Origin: Roseiarcus sp963730555
Lineage (GTDB): Bacteria; Pseudomonadota; Alphaproteobacteria; Rhizobiales; Beijerinckiaceae
Direction of reading: 5' to 3'
Length of the DNA: 64,000 nt
Assembly (NCBI GenBank): GCA_963730555.1
Contig: CAVSSS010000008.1
Coordinates: forward strand, 632,707 to 696,706
A model generated the notes under the pieces. It made no database searches. It was given only the letters and a program-made list of their open reading frames with translations, and was not told where the DNA came from. The position numbers and the translations under genes were made by a program. Shown piece by piece: positions 8,881-17,012 of the stretch. Numbering within the stretch: the first letter of the stretch is position 1; every line of letters starts with the position of its first letter.

Positions 8881-8912
8881 AGAGCCCGATGGCCATGGAA
8901 AAGGCCCGCGCC

Positions 8913-9263
8913 ATGTCACAGGTTTCGGTCACCATCGACGGGCGCAAATATCGCTTGGCCTGCAATGAAGGCGAGGAAGCGCGGCTCACGTCGCTCGCCG
9001 GCATGATCGATGAAAAGATCGGCGAAATGCGCTCATCGTTCGGCGAGATCGGCGACCAGCGTCTCGTCATCATGGCCGCGCTGACGATCGCCGACAATCT
9101 GACCGAAGCGCGCGAAGCGGCCGAGGCCGAACGCAATCGCTCCGAAGCCGCTGAGCGGCGCGCCCAAGCCCTGGCTTCCCGTCTGGACGATCTGGGTTCG
9201 AGGCTCGAAATCCGTCGTCGCGCGCTTGGCGGGCGAAGCGGAGGCTTGATCCTTAGGCGCTAA
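8913..9263 (+). CDS. zapA: Cell division protein ZapA
   Basis: About 116 residues from the preferred start. ZapA binds and cross-links FtsZ filaments at the division site. The N-terminal beta-hairpin region SQVSVTIDGRKYRLACNEGEE, the helix LAGMIDEKIGEMRSSFG and the motif QRLVIMAALTIADNL are characteristic; the rest is a coiled coil ending in a basic tail. ATGs at 8889 and 8895 are alternatives, but the start at 8913 places the conserved sequence at residue 2, with AAAGG about 8 bases upstream. It is followed by the 6S RNA, as in many proteobacteria. Confidence 0.88.
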   Translation: MSQVSVTIDGRKYRLACNEGEEARLTSLAGMIDEKIGEMRSSFGEIGDQRLVIMAALTIADNLTEAREAAEAERNRSEAAERRAQALASRLDDLGSRLEIRRRALGGRSGGLILRR

Positions 9264-9278
9264 GCGCCAGGCCGGTTG

Positions 9279-9506
9279 GATGTAACTCCCAAGCTGTTCG
9301 ACTCCCGCAGCCAAACCACCGCTTTCATGCCTCAAGGGCGAAGCGGAGCCTCCCCCCGGATCACAGTCCGGGGCTCGAAGGATGGTCCAGAGCGCTCAAC
9401 CGGCTCGGCGCACACTCACGCGTCCTCTCGACAAACTCGGGGCGGCCCTTCGAGGCCGCTTAGCGGCATCTTGAGGCACGTGGTGGTTGGGAGTTTCAGT
9501 TGCATC
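9279..9506 (+). ncRNA. ssrS: 6S RNA (regulator of RNA polymerase-sigma70)
   Basis: No protein is needed to explain this stretch, which folds into the long rod with a central bubble expected of 6S RNA. Paired arms from outside inward: GATGTAACTCCC (9279-9290) with GGGAGTT and TTGCATC (9489-9506); AACCACC (9314-9320) with GGTGGTT (9482-9488); GCCTCAAG (9329-9336) with CTTGAGGC (9470-9477); then AAGCG/CGCTT and GCCTC/GAGGC inner stems and a CCCCGGA/TCCGGGG hairpin near 9354-9373. The location directly behind zapA is the conserved site of ssrS. 6S RNA binds housekeeping RNA polymerase in stationary phase. A covariance-model search was not possible here. Confidence 0.8.
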
Positions 9507-9534
9507 GCAGCCTCCGCTTGCGCGCCGATGGCAA

Positions 9535-9552
9535 CGCGGGTATATACCCGCG
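9535..9552. promoter_or_regulatory. Perfect palindromic operator overlapping the marR promoter
   Basis: CGCGGGTATATACCCGCG is an 18-base perfect palindrome ending one base before the marR ATG. Its centre TATATA (9541-9546) lies 17 bases after TTGCGC (9518-9523), so it can be the -10 box. Repressor binding would then block polymerase directly, and transcription would start at about the ATG. The same arms recur before the MFS gene. Confidence 0.7.
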
Positions 9553-9553
9553 C

Positions 9554-9952
9554 ATGAAAACAACCTGCTACTGCGCGGCGATGCGCAGCGCGGCGCGAAA
9601 GACGACGGCGCTTTATGACTCGATCCTTGAGCCCGCGGGCGTCACTCTCGCGCAGTACAGTCTCATGAGAAGAATTGAGCGCGCCGAACCGGTTTCGCTC
9701 ACCAAACTCGGCCAGCTCGCCGAACTGGATCGATCGACGGTCGGGCGCAACGTGAAGGCGCTTGAAGAGCTTCGGCTTGTGCGCGCGGCCTCGGCGCGCG
9801 ACCAGCGCGAAGCGGCGGTGCGGCTGACGCCTGCCGGAAAAGACGCCCTGCGGCGCGCAGCTCCCTTATGGGAGGAGGCCCAGCGGCGGGTCGAGGCTGC
9901 ATTAGGCTCCAGTGGAGCGGCGCAGCTGCAGACGCTCGCGCGCAATCTTTGA
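9554..9952 (+). CDS. MarR-family transcriptional regulator
   Basis: 132 residues. It has the winged-helix core of MarR proteins: LAQYSLMRRIERAEPVSLTKLGQLAELDRSTVGRNVKALEELRLV as the recognition helix region and RDQREAAVRLTPAGKDAL as the wing. Two cysteines at the start (TTCYCAAMRSAARK) are placed as in regulators that respond to oxidants or electrophiles, but sensing is only a guess. The ATG at 9554 directly follows the palindromic operator, without room for a Shine-Dalgarno, so the message may be leaderless. The gene probably represses itself and the downstream MFS transporter. Confidence 0.85.
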   Translation: MKTTCYCAAMRSAARKTTALYDSILEPAGVTLAQYSLMRRIERAEPVSLTKLGQLAELDRSTVGRNVKALEELRLVRAASARDQREAAVRLTPAGKDALRRAAPLWEEAQRRVEAALGSSGAAQLQTLARNL

Positions 9953-9969
9953 GTTTTTTGGGCCAATAT

Positions 9970-9985
9970 GCGGGTAGATACCCGC
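9970..9985. promoter_or_regulatory. Second copy of the MarR operator, before the MFS gene
   Basis: GCGGGTAGATACCCGC has the same seven-base arms (GCGGGTA/TACCCGC) as the site at 9535-9552, differing only in the central two bases. It lies 15 bases before the MFS start at 10001, so the same repressor probably controls both genes. Confidence 0.65.
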
Positions 9986-10000
9986 CACCTGGAGTTGACG

Positions 10001-11353
10001 ATGACGATATCGGGGCCGGCTGTACGCATCGATGCTCAGCCGCAAAAGAGACCCGCGGCCCTCTCGCTGTCCAACAGGCTCGCGGGGGCGATGGCGGAGC
10101 GCGGCGTCTATTACGGCTGGTTCGTCGCGGGGGCGACATTCCTCGTCATGCTGGCGACCGCAGGCGCGACGGGCGCGCCGGGCGTCATCATCGAGCCGCT
10201 CGAGAAGGAATTCGGCTGGAGCACGGCTCAAATCTCGGTCGCGCTTGCGGTGCGCCTCGCTCTGTTCGGGCTGATCGCGCCCTTCGCCGCGGCCTTCATC
10301 AACCGCTTTGGCGTGCGGCCGTTTGTCGTGTCGGCTGTCGCGCTGATCGTGACCGGAATTCTCGCCTCGATGGCGATGACTGAGGTGTGGGAGCTGGTCG
10401 CCCTTTGGGGCGTCATCGTCGGAATCGGCACCGGCATGGTCGCGCTGGTGCTGGGAGCGACCATCGCAGCGCGATGGTTCGTTCATCGACGCGGCCTGGT
10501 GGTCGGCATGCTGACGGCGAGCAACGCCACCGGGCAATTGATCTTTCTGCCGCTCATCGCCAAGCTGACGGAAGCCTATGGCTGGCGCAACGCGCTCGCC
10601 TTCGTCGTCGCCATGCTGCTCGTCGCCGGCGCCGTGGCGCTCATGCTATTGCGCGACCGCCCGGCGGACGTCGGGCTCGCTCCGCTGGGAGAGCGCGCAA
10701 TTCAGCCCGCACCGAAGCAGGATCTGCGGTTGACCGCAATGATGGCGTCGCCGTTGCGCGCGCTCTATGCGGTCCGCGCGAGCCGCACCTTCTGGGTGCT
10801 GTTCGCGACCTTTTACGTTTGCGGGCTTTCGACCAACGGCCTCATCCAGACGCACTGGGTCTCGCTCTGCGGCGACTACGGCATTGCGCCGGTCGCGGCC
10901 GCGAGCGCGCTCGCGGTGATCGGCGCCTTCGACTTCGTCGGCACAATCCTTTCGGGCTGGCTGTCGGACCGCTACGACAACCGGTGGCTTCTGTTCATGT
11001 ATTACGGGCTGCGCGGCCTTTCGCTGATCGCCCTGCCGTTCACCGACTTCTCGGTCGTCGGGCTGTCGGCCTTTGCGGTCTTCTATGGTCTCGACTGGGT
11101 GGCGACCGTGCCGCCGACCGTCCGCCTGACTACCGAGCGGTTCGGCTCCGAGAACGCCAATCTGACCTTCGGCTGGATTTTCACCGCCCACCAGCTCGGC
11201 GCGGCGACAGCAGCATTCGGGGCCGGACTCTCGCGCAGTGATTTCGCGACCTACCTGCCGGCGCTTTATGTCGCCGGCGTCGCCTGCGTGGTCGCCGCTG
11301 CTTTGGTGCTCACCATCGGCCGGCGCCCCAAGGAAGCGCTCGCGACGGCTTAA
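10001..11353 (+). CDS. Major facilitator superfamily transporter
   Basis: 450 residues with about twelve hydrophobic segments, in the inner membrane. The N-terminal half has YYGWFVAGATFLVML and the loop-2-like RFGVRPFVVSA; the second half has the matching GWLSDRYDNRWLLFMYYGLR. It resembles the oxalate/formate-antiporter-like and monocarboxylate-type MFS group; the substrate is unknown. ATG 10001 has GGAG six bases upstream and is preferred over an ATG at 9968, which would place the operator inside the gene. With the MarR gene it forms a regulator-transporter pair typical of efflux of a toxic compound. Confidence 0.85.
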   Translation: MTISGPAVRIDAQPQKRPAALSLSNRLAGAMAERGVYYGWFVAGATFLVMLATAGATGAPGVIIEPLEKEFGWSTAQISVALAVRLALFGLIAPFAAAFINRFGVRPFVVSAVALIVTGILASMAMTEVWELVALWGVIVGIGTGMVALVLGATIAARWFVHRRGLVVGMLTASNATGQLIFLPLIAKLTEAYGWRNALAFVVAMLLVAGAVALMLLRDRPADVGLAPLGERAIQPAPKQDLRLTAMMASPLRALYAVRASRTFWVLFATFYVCGLSTNGLIQTHWVSLCGDYGIAPVAAASALAVIGAFDFVGTILSGWLSDRYDNRWLLFMYYGLRGLSLIALPFTDFSVVGLSAFAVFYGLDWVATVPPTVRLTTERFGSENANLTFGWIFTAHQLGAATAAFGAGLSRSDFATYLPALYVAGVACVVAAALVLTIGRRPKEALATA

Positions 11354-11362
11354 GCGCGGCGC

Positions 11363-11488
11363 CGTCATTGCGAGGAGCATAGGGCGTCGAGAGACGCCCG
11401 TCCGTCGACGGGCTACGGCGACGAAGCAATCCAGAGCCGTCGGGCGCCGGACGGTCCCCTGGATTGCTTCGCTTCGCTCGCAATGACG
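11363..11488. repeat. Long imperfect palindromic intergenic repeat
   Basis: Outer arms CGTCATTGCGAG (11363-11374) and CTCGCAATGACG (11477-11488) are perfect inverted copies, as are inner arms GAAGCAATCCAG (11423-11434) and CTGGATTGCTTC (11459-11470). This GTCATTGCGAG/GAAGCAATCCAG pattern is a dispersed repeat known from many proteobacterial genomes. A second repeat, AGGGCGTCGAGAGACGCCCG (11381-11400), is nested in it and recurs at 28869. It lies between the convergent MFS and leuA genes and may help terminate both. Confidence 0.7.
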
Positions 11489-11517
11489 ATCGCGGTTCGA
11501 CCCGAATGCAACTTTCG

Positions 11518-13203
11518 CTAAACGGCTCTGCCTTCCCGCCGCATCAGCCGCAACACGGCGCCGAGCGTCGCCTTGAGCGAGGCCATCACAATGTTGGGGT
11601 CCATGCCCACGCCGTGCAGGGCGCGGCCCTCCGCGTCCTGGATCTCGACATAGCTCGCCGCGGTCGCATTGGCCCCCCGGCCGACCGCGTGCTCATGATA
11701 ATCGATGAACGAGAACTCGACCTTGAACGCTTTCTTCAGCGCATCGACAAAGGCGTCGATCGGGCCATTGCCCTCGCCTTCGATCATCATTGTCGCGCCG
11801 TCGGCCTTGCGGAGCGTCGCGACGAGCTCGCGATTGTCCGGGCTCGTCGGGACCGTCTGCTGCTTGATGAGCGTCATCGGCGGATCATCGAGAAGAAAGG
11901 CCTGGCGGAACAAGGCCCACAGCTCCGGCGAGGTCAGCTCCTTGCCCTCCGCGTCCATCCGCTCCTGGGCGATCTTGGAGAACTCGACCTGTAGCGAGCG
12001 CGGCAGGTCGAGGCCGTAGTCGGCGCGCAGAATATAGGCCATGCCGCCTTTGCCGGACTGGCTGTTGATGCGGATCACCGCCTCATAGTCGCGGCCGACG
12101 TCCTTCGGATCGATCGGCAAATAGGGCACCAGGAACAGGGGATCGTTGCGCTTCTCCTGCGCCTCGAAACCCTTCTTGATCGCATCCTGATGCGAGCCCG
12201 AGAATGCGGTGTAGACCAGTTCGCCGACGTAAGGGTGGCGCTGGTGCACCGGCAATTGCGTGCAATGCTCGGCGACGTCCCGGATTGCGTTGACGTCGGT
12301 GAGGTCGAGCTCAGGATCCACGCCCTGCGTGAACAGGTTCAAGGCCATGGTCACGATGTCGACGTTCCCGGTGCGCTCGCCATTGCCGAACAAGGTGCCC
12401 TCGACCCGCTCGGCGCCGGCCATGAGCGCCAGCTCAGCCGCTGCAACCGCGGTGCCGCGGTCATTGTGCGGATGAACGGAGAGGATCACGCTCGGACGAT
12501 CGGATATGCGGCGCCCGAACCATTCGAACTGATCCGCATAGGTATTGGGCGTCGCCATCTCGACCGTCGCTGGCAGGTTGAAGATGAGCCGCTTCGAAGG
12601 CGTGGGCTTGATGACGTCCTTGACCGCCTCGCAGATATCGAGCGCGAAATCGAGCTCGGTGCCAGTAAAACTCTCCGGCGAATATTCGAACTGGAAGTCC
12701 GTGCCCGAGGCGGCGGCGGCCAGCGCCTTGACCTGCTTGGCCGCGTTGACTGCAATCTCGGTCACACCCTTGCGGTCGGTCCTGAAAACGACGTCGCGCT
12801 GCAAGGTCGAAGTCGAATTGTAGAAGTGGACGATGACCTTCTTCGCGCCCTTGACCGCCTCGAACGTGCGCTCGATCAGCTCCGGGCGGCACTGGGTCAA
12901 GACCTGGATCGCGACGCCATCCGGGATCGCGCCCTCCTCAATGATCGAGCGGACGAAGTCGAAGTCTGTCTGCGAGGCCGAGGGAAAGGCGACCTCGATC
13001 TCCTTGAACCCCATATCGGCCAAGAGCCGGAACATGCGGTTCTTGCGCTCGACGCCCATCGGTTCGATCAGCGCCTGGTTGCCGTCGCGGAGGTCGACTG
13101 AGCACCAGATCGGCGCCTTATCGATAACGTTCGAAGGCCATTGCCGGTCAGGCAGGATAATGGGCGCGTAAGCGCGGTACTTTTGAATTGGCATCTGTGT
13201 CAT
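11518..13203 (-). CDS. leuA: 2-isopropylmalate synthase, long (type 2) form
   Basis: 561 residues. It condenses acetyl-CoA with 2-oxoisovalerate in the first committed step of leucine synthesis. The catalytic region WCSVDLRDGNQALIEPM, the metal-binding SVHPHNDRGTAVAAAEL and the GERTGNVD motif are intact; the C-terminal LeuA regulatory domain, the site of leucine feedback, ends at GAVLRLMRREGRAV. The start at 13203 fits the usual N-terminus (MPIQKYRAYAPI) and has AGGG upstream; an earlier in-frame start exists at 13236. No convincing leucine-rich leader peptide was found in the 250 bases before it. Confidence 0.95.
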   Translation of the reverse strand: MTQMPIQKYRAYAPIILPDRQWPSNVIDKAPIWCSVDLRDGNQALIEPMGVERKNRMFRLLADMGFKEIEVAFPSASQTDFDFVRSIIEEGAIPDGVAIQVLTQCRPELIERTFEAVKGAKKVIVHFYNSTSTLQRDVVFRTDRKGVTEIAVNAAKQVKALAAAASGTDFQFEYSPESFTGTELDFALDICEAVKDVIKPTPSKRLIFNLPATVEMATPNTYADQFEWFGRRISDRPSVILSVHPHNDRGTAVAAAELALMAGAERVEGTLFGNGERTGNVDIVTMALNLFTQGVDPELDLTDVNAIRDVAEHCTQLPVHQRHPYVGELVYTAFSGSHQDAIKKGFEAQEKRNDPLFLVPYLPIDPKDVGRDYEAVIRINSQSGKGGMAYILRADYGLDLPRSLQVEFSKIAQERMDAEGKELTSPELWALFRQAFLLDDPPMTLIKQQTVPTSPDNRELVATLRKADGATMMIEGEGNGPIDAFVDALKKAFKVEFSFIDYHEHAVGRGANATAASYVEIQDAEGRALHGVGMDPNIVMASLKATLGAVLRLMRREGRAV

Positions 13204-13458
13204 GACGAACCCTGGAAGACTTGTGGCGGCGCTCAAGCTGAAATCAGCTGGCCGACTTGCCTGTCGTTTGAGAAGGCGGATGCGAAACTATGTCCCGACG
13301 CGTCTAACGCGCCGGGCGGCTAAGGTTCAGGGTCGTCGACCAGGTTCGCATGGCGCCCCTTCAATCAGGATTGAGCGAAAAAATCAACCCGCGCCGTTCG
13401 TCGGAATGGACAAGCGCTCTTGACGCGAGCCACAAGCGGGCCCCACGCGGAGAGAGAC

Positions 13459-14568
13459 TTGACCACATTTCCCATTCTTCAGTTCGGGGCGAGCCGTTTC
13501 CTGCAGGCGCATGTCGACCTGTTCGTGAGCGAGGCTTTGCCCCGCGGCGAAGCCATGGGGCGGATCGCGGTGGCGGGAACCACGGGAAGTCCGGACAGCC
13601 GCCGGCGCATCGCCGCTTTCGCGACCGGCCAACCCTACCGCGTTCTCGTCGAGGGCCTCAGCAATGGGGCGGTCGTCGATGAGAGCGTGGAGGTTCAGAG
13701 CGTCGGCGCCGGCGTAGACGCAGCGACCCAATGGGACGAGCTCGTGCGCCTGTTCATCGCGGCGCGCTGCGCCGTGTCGAACAGCGCCGACCGCGGCTAT
13801 GAGACCGATCCCGCCGACCGGCCTGACGGTGGTCCGCCCCGGTCGTTTCCCGCCAAGCTCGCCAAGCTCCTGCTCGCGCGCTTTTCGGCTAGCGGCGATC
13901 CTATCACCCTCTTTCCCTGCGAGCTGACACCCGGCAACGGCCAGGTCCTGCGGGGCGTTGTGCTCGACGTGCTGGATCGCTGGGAAGCGCCGGCGACGGC
14001 GCGCCGCTGGGTCGGAGAGGAGTGCTTGTGGATCAATTCGCTCGTGGACCGCATTGTCTCAGAGCCGCTCGAACCCTTAGGCGCGGTGGCCGAGCCCTAT
14101 GCTTTGTGGGCGATCGAGGACCAGCCGGGCCTCGAACTGCCTTGCCGCCATCCCGCTATCATCGTCGCCGGCGACCTCAAGCCTTACGAGCGCCTGAAGC
14201 TCTTCATCCTCAATCTCGGCCACACCTATCTCGCCGAGATTTGGGCGAGGCGCGCCGGCGCGCCGGACCTGACGGTCCGCGAGGCCGTAGCCGACACAAC
14301 GATGCGCGGGAAGCTTGACGCGCTCTACGCCGAAGAGGTGCTTCCGGTGTTTGCGGCGATCGGCATGGGAGATGAGGCGCAGGTTTACCTCAAAACCGTG
14401 ATTGAGCGCTTCTCCAATCCCTTTCTCGATCACCGCCTCGCCGAAATCTTCACCAACCATGAAGCCAAGAAGCGGCGCCGCTTCGGCGGCCTTATCGATC
14501 TGGCCGAGACGAACGGCGTGAACATCAAGCTGCCGCTCCTGAAGGCCGCGCTCGCCGACGGCCGGTAA
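13459..14568 (+). CDS. Mannitol dehydrogenase/tagaturonate reductase family oxidoreductase
   Basis: About 369 residues. The N-terminal LQFGASRFLQAHVDLFVSEA and the later ITLFPCELTPGNGQVLRGVVLD match the Rossmann part of the long-chain mannitol dehydrogenase/UxaB family, and KLFILNLGHTYLAEIWARR carries the region with the conserved catalytic Lys and His context. It probably reduces or oxidises a sugar acid or polyol with NAD; the exact substrate is open. TTG 13459 is preceded by GGAGAG and starts right at the conserved sequence; a TTG at 13420 would add 13 residues. The TAA is followed at once by the ATG of the next gene. Confidence 0.75.
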   Translation: MTTFPILQFGASRFLQAHVDLFVSEALPRGEAMGRIAVAGTTGSPDSRRRIAAFATGQPYRVLVEGLSNGAVVDESVEVQSVGAGVDAATQWDELVRLFIAARCAVSNSADRGYETDPADRPDGGPPRSFPAKLAKLLLARFSASGDPITLFPCELTPGNGQVLRGVVLDVLDRWEAPATARRWVGEECLWINSLVDRIVSEPLEPLGAVAEPYALWAIEDQPGLELPCRHPAIIVAGDLKPYERLKLFILNLGHTYLAEIWARRAGAPDLTVREAVADTTMRGKLDALYAEEVLPVFAAIGMGDEAQVYLKTVIERFSNPFLDHRLAEIFTNHEAKKRRRFGGLIDLAETNGVNIKLPLLKAALADGR

Positions 14569-15483
14569 ATGCCGCGCGATCCCCTCGCATCCGGCGATCT
14601 GATCGCCGAGCGCCGTTTCGCCTACGCCAAAGCCGCGGCGGAGGATGGCGACTTTGGCGCGGCGGCGGAACTGTTCGAGCAGGCGCTCGAGCAGGCGCCG
14701 CGCTGGGCGGCGGCCTGGTTCGCGCTCGCCGAAGCGCGGGAGAAACTGGGCGACCTCGACGCCGCGGCTCAAGCCTTTCGCATGAGCCTCGTCGCCGATC
14801 CCGCCGATGCGCAGGGAGCGTTGGCCCGGCTCGCCCTCATGGGGCGAGAAAAGCCGCCCGGCGCGCTGCCGCAGGCCTATGTCGCGCGGCTGTTCGACGA
14901 CTACGCGCCGCGCTTCGACAAGCATCTCACCGAAAATCTCGGCTATCGCGCCCCCGCTCTTATCGCCGACGCCTTGAGCGCCGTCGCGCCGGGCCGCCGC
15001 TTCGTTTCGGCCCTCGACCTCGGCTGCGGAACGGGACTTATGGGCGTGGCCTTGCGCGAGCATGTGGATCGCCTTGCCGGGGTCGACCTCTCGGCGGCCA
15101 TGATCGCGAAAGCGCGCGAGCGCGGTCTCTATGATCGGCTCGTGGTCGGCGATGCGGCGGCGATCCTGAGCTGCGAGCCGCCGGGGAGCTTCGATCTGAT
15201 CGTCGCGGCGGACGCGCTGGTTTATCTCGGCAACCTCGCTTCCCTTTTTGCTGCTGTCGGGTCTGCGCTGACCGCGGATGGCCTCTTCGCCTCCTCGGTC
15301 GAAACTTGCGAGGGCGACGGCTTCCGCCTCGAGCCGACAATGCGGTTCGCTCACAGCCGGTCTTACATCGATGCGACCGCCCGCGAAGCGGGCTTGGCGC
15401 CCCTCCTCATCCAGTCGGCTTCGACGCGGCGCGAAGCCGGCGCGGATGCCCCGGGCCTGATCTGCGTATTCGAGAAGGCCTAG
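14569..15483 (+). CDS. TPR-containing SAM-dependent methyltransferase
   Basis: 304 residues. Residues 15-90 form two to three TPR units (GDFGAAAELFEQALEQAP, GDLDAAAQAFRMSLVADP). Residues 110-300 form a class I methyltransferase with motif I ALDLGCGTGLMGVAL at about 148-160, the acidic GVDLSAAMIAKARERG and DLIVAADALVYLG. Such fusions are common in alphaproteobacteria and their substrates are unknown. The ATG immediately follows the stop of the upstream dehydrogenase, so the two are co-transcribed. Confidence 0.8.
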   Translation: MPRDPLASGDLIAERRFAYAKAAAEDGDFGAAAELFEQALEQAPRWAAAWFALAEAREKLGDLDAAAQAFRMSLVADPADAQGALARLALMGREKPPGALPQAYVARLFDDYAPRFDKHLTENLGYRAPALIADALSAVAPGRRFVSALDLGCGTGLMGVALREHVDRLAGVDLSAAMIAKARERGLYDRLVVGDAAAILSCEPPGSFDLIVAADALVYLGNLASLFAAVGSALTADGLFASSVETCEGDGFRLEPTMRFAHSRSYIDATAREAGLAPLLIQSASTRREAGADAPGLICVFEKA

Positions 15484-15508
15484 CTCGCGACAAACGCGCG
15501 CGCCAGTC

Positions 15509-16048
15509 TCACGACAGCCGCCACGAATTCCCAATGGCGCGCAACCTCTGCCGCTCCCTTGTGTTCGCTCTCGCCTGGGCCGACCGATACGCCAGCCGGC
15601 AATGGCCGGCGCAATAGGACTGGCCTTCAACCGACGTCAGCCCGCAATAGGCGAAATCTCCGCTTCTCGGATCCCCTAGCGGCCACCGACAGGCGGCTTC
15701 ACGAATGTCTTCGAACCGCAGCCGCCGCATCTCTCCGATCTCGGCTTCCCCGAAGACCCATGCAGCGCCCCTCGCCTCCATCGGCGAGAGACCGCAAGCG
15801 GCGGCAACCTGGGCGCCTTGGTCGTCGGCATTGGGCCGAGGGTAACGAGCGTTCGCCCATTGGGGCCGACCCGCGCGGGCCCGCGTGGCGCGCCCGCCGC
15901 CGCCGCTGAGCTTGATTCCAATCCGGCTCGCCTTGCCGATCACAGCGTTGCGGGACCCCACACCTAGCTCCGCGGCGATATGGCTTGCGCTCTTTCCTGC
16001 GAGGGCGAGCCTCTTGAGGTCCTCGACTGCCTCGGCGGTCCACAGCAT
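15509..16048 (-). CDS. GcrA-family cell cycle regulator
   Basis: 179 residues. The N-terminal helix-turn-helix reads DLKRLALAGKSASHIAAEL followed by SRNAVIGKASRIGIKL, the GcrA signature, and the C-terminus carries the cysteine-containing module CRWPLGDPRSGDFAYCG with SYCAGHCRLAY. In Caulobacter GcrA binds sigma70 RNA polymerase and activates promoters methylated at GANTC. This copy begins MLWTAEAVEDL instead of the usual MTWTDERV, and its middle is short and Gly/Ala/Arg-rich, so it may be a divergent paralogue, not the main GcrA. It is convergent with the methyltransferase gene. Confidence 0.8.
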   Translation of the reverse strand: MLWTAEAVEDLKRLALAGKSASHIAAELGVGSRNAVIGKASRIGIKLSGGGGRATRARAGRPQWANARYPRPNADDQGAQVAAACGLSPMEARGAAWVFGEAEIGEMRRLRFEDIREAACRWPLGDPRSGDFAYCGLTSVEGQSYCAGHCRLAYRSAQARANTRERQRLRAIGNSWRLS

Positions 16049-16255
16049 TTCAATGCTCCAATCGCTGTCGCGGCGGCCTTTGAGCCGCCCGGAATCTGTG
16101 AAGGTGGATATTCTTTTCCTGAGGGAACGCGGAGACGTTGCGGCCCCGATCTCGCATCGACTTCGGACGAATTTCCAATTTCTTCAGCATCTTAAAAAAA
16201 CAAATCACCGCGCAATCGGCTATTTGGAATAGTCCAACTTAGGCCATGAATACGG

Positions 16256-16300
16256 TATAATGGCTTTACGGTGCGGAATACGGAGGTTGGTGTTCCGCAC
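16256..16300 (+). promoter_or_regulatory. Consensus -10 box and downstream hairpin before the DUF5343 gene
   Basis: A perfect TATAAT lies at 16256-16261 in an AT-rich patch; a good -35 at 17 bases is not evident. Just downstream, GTGCGGAA (16271-16278) and TTCCGCAC (16293-16300) form a perfect inverted repeat with a 14-base loop containing GGAGG. It could be an operator or a 5'-UTR hairpin. Confidence 0.4.
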
Positions 16301-16315
16301 TGGCGAGAAATCGTT

Positions 16316-17008
16316 ATGCTTGAGCGAGCAAGGTCGCCGGGAACGCCGCCGTATACGTCGTACCGAACGTTCAAGACGTTCATCGAGGATCTTCACGAGA
16401 AAGGCGTTCCGTCACGCATCGACCGCAGCGTGCTGACCCGCTTTTCCGGCGTGGTCGGCAGTCAGCTCATGCACGCGCTTCGCTTCCTTGGGCTGATCGA
16501 GGACGACGGACGCCCCACCCAACGCCTCAAGGAGTTGATCGAGGCGCATGGCGCTGGGCATTGGCCCGGGAAGCTCTTGGAGCTCCTTCGCCAGGAATAC
16601 GCGCCAATGTTCGCGATCGACCTGGCGACCGCTACGCCTTCACATTTCAACGAGACGTTCAGACGGGCTTTTCCGGCTGCGGACGCGGTCGTCCAGAAGT
16701 GCGTGACATTCTTTCTTTACGCCGCGAACGACGCGGGCGTGAAAGTCAGTGGCCGCGTGCTCAAGGGCCGGAAGCCGCGATCGCTCACGCCGCGCAGGAA
16801 GCCAGCAAGGCCTGCGTTTGCACATTCGCCGATAAAGGACCTCGAAGCAGGATCGCCGCCCCCTCTGCGCCAACCGGCCCCGCCCTTCAGCGACAGCAGG
16901 AAGCCGTCAGAAATCCTCCTCGCGCACCTCGACTTGAATGAGATGGATGATGAACAGCAAGCGGCGGTCTGGACGCTGTTGAAGTACTTCAAGGCGAGGG
17001 GGCTGTGA
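16316..17008 (+). CDS. DUF5343 domain protein
   Basis: About 230 residues. PPYTSYRTFKTFIEDLHEKGVPSRIDRSVL followed by GSQLMHALRFLGLIEDDGRPT, then FRRAFPAADAVVQKCVTFFLYAANDAGVKVSGRV, is the DUF5343 pattern: a helical, probably winged-helix domain of unknown function, sometimes found near mobile or defence genes. The C-terminal third is Pro/Arg/Ser-rich and ends in a short helix DDEQQAAVWTLLKYFKARGL. The ATG at 16316 begins just before the conserved part; a GTG at 16271 is possible. Confidence 0.65.
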   Translation: MLERARSPGTPPYTSYRTFKTFIEDLHEKGVPSRIDRSVLTRFSGVVGSQLMHALRFLGLIEDDGRPTQRLKELIEAHGAGHWPGKLLELLRQEYAPMFAIDLATATPSHFNETFRRAFPAADAVVQKCVTFFLYAANDAGVKVSGRVLKGRKPRSLTPRRKPARPAFAHSPIKDLEAGSPPPLRQPAPPFSDSRKPSEILLAHLDLNEMDDEQQAAVWTLLKYFKARGL

Positions 17009-17012
17009 GACC

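Noticed and set aside
13204..13458. Possible leucine leader peptide or attenuator before leuA
   Set aside because: The only small frame found (MRTWSTTLNLSRPAR) has two Leu codons and no clear terminator/antiterminator pair.
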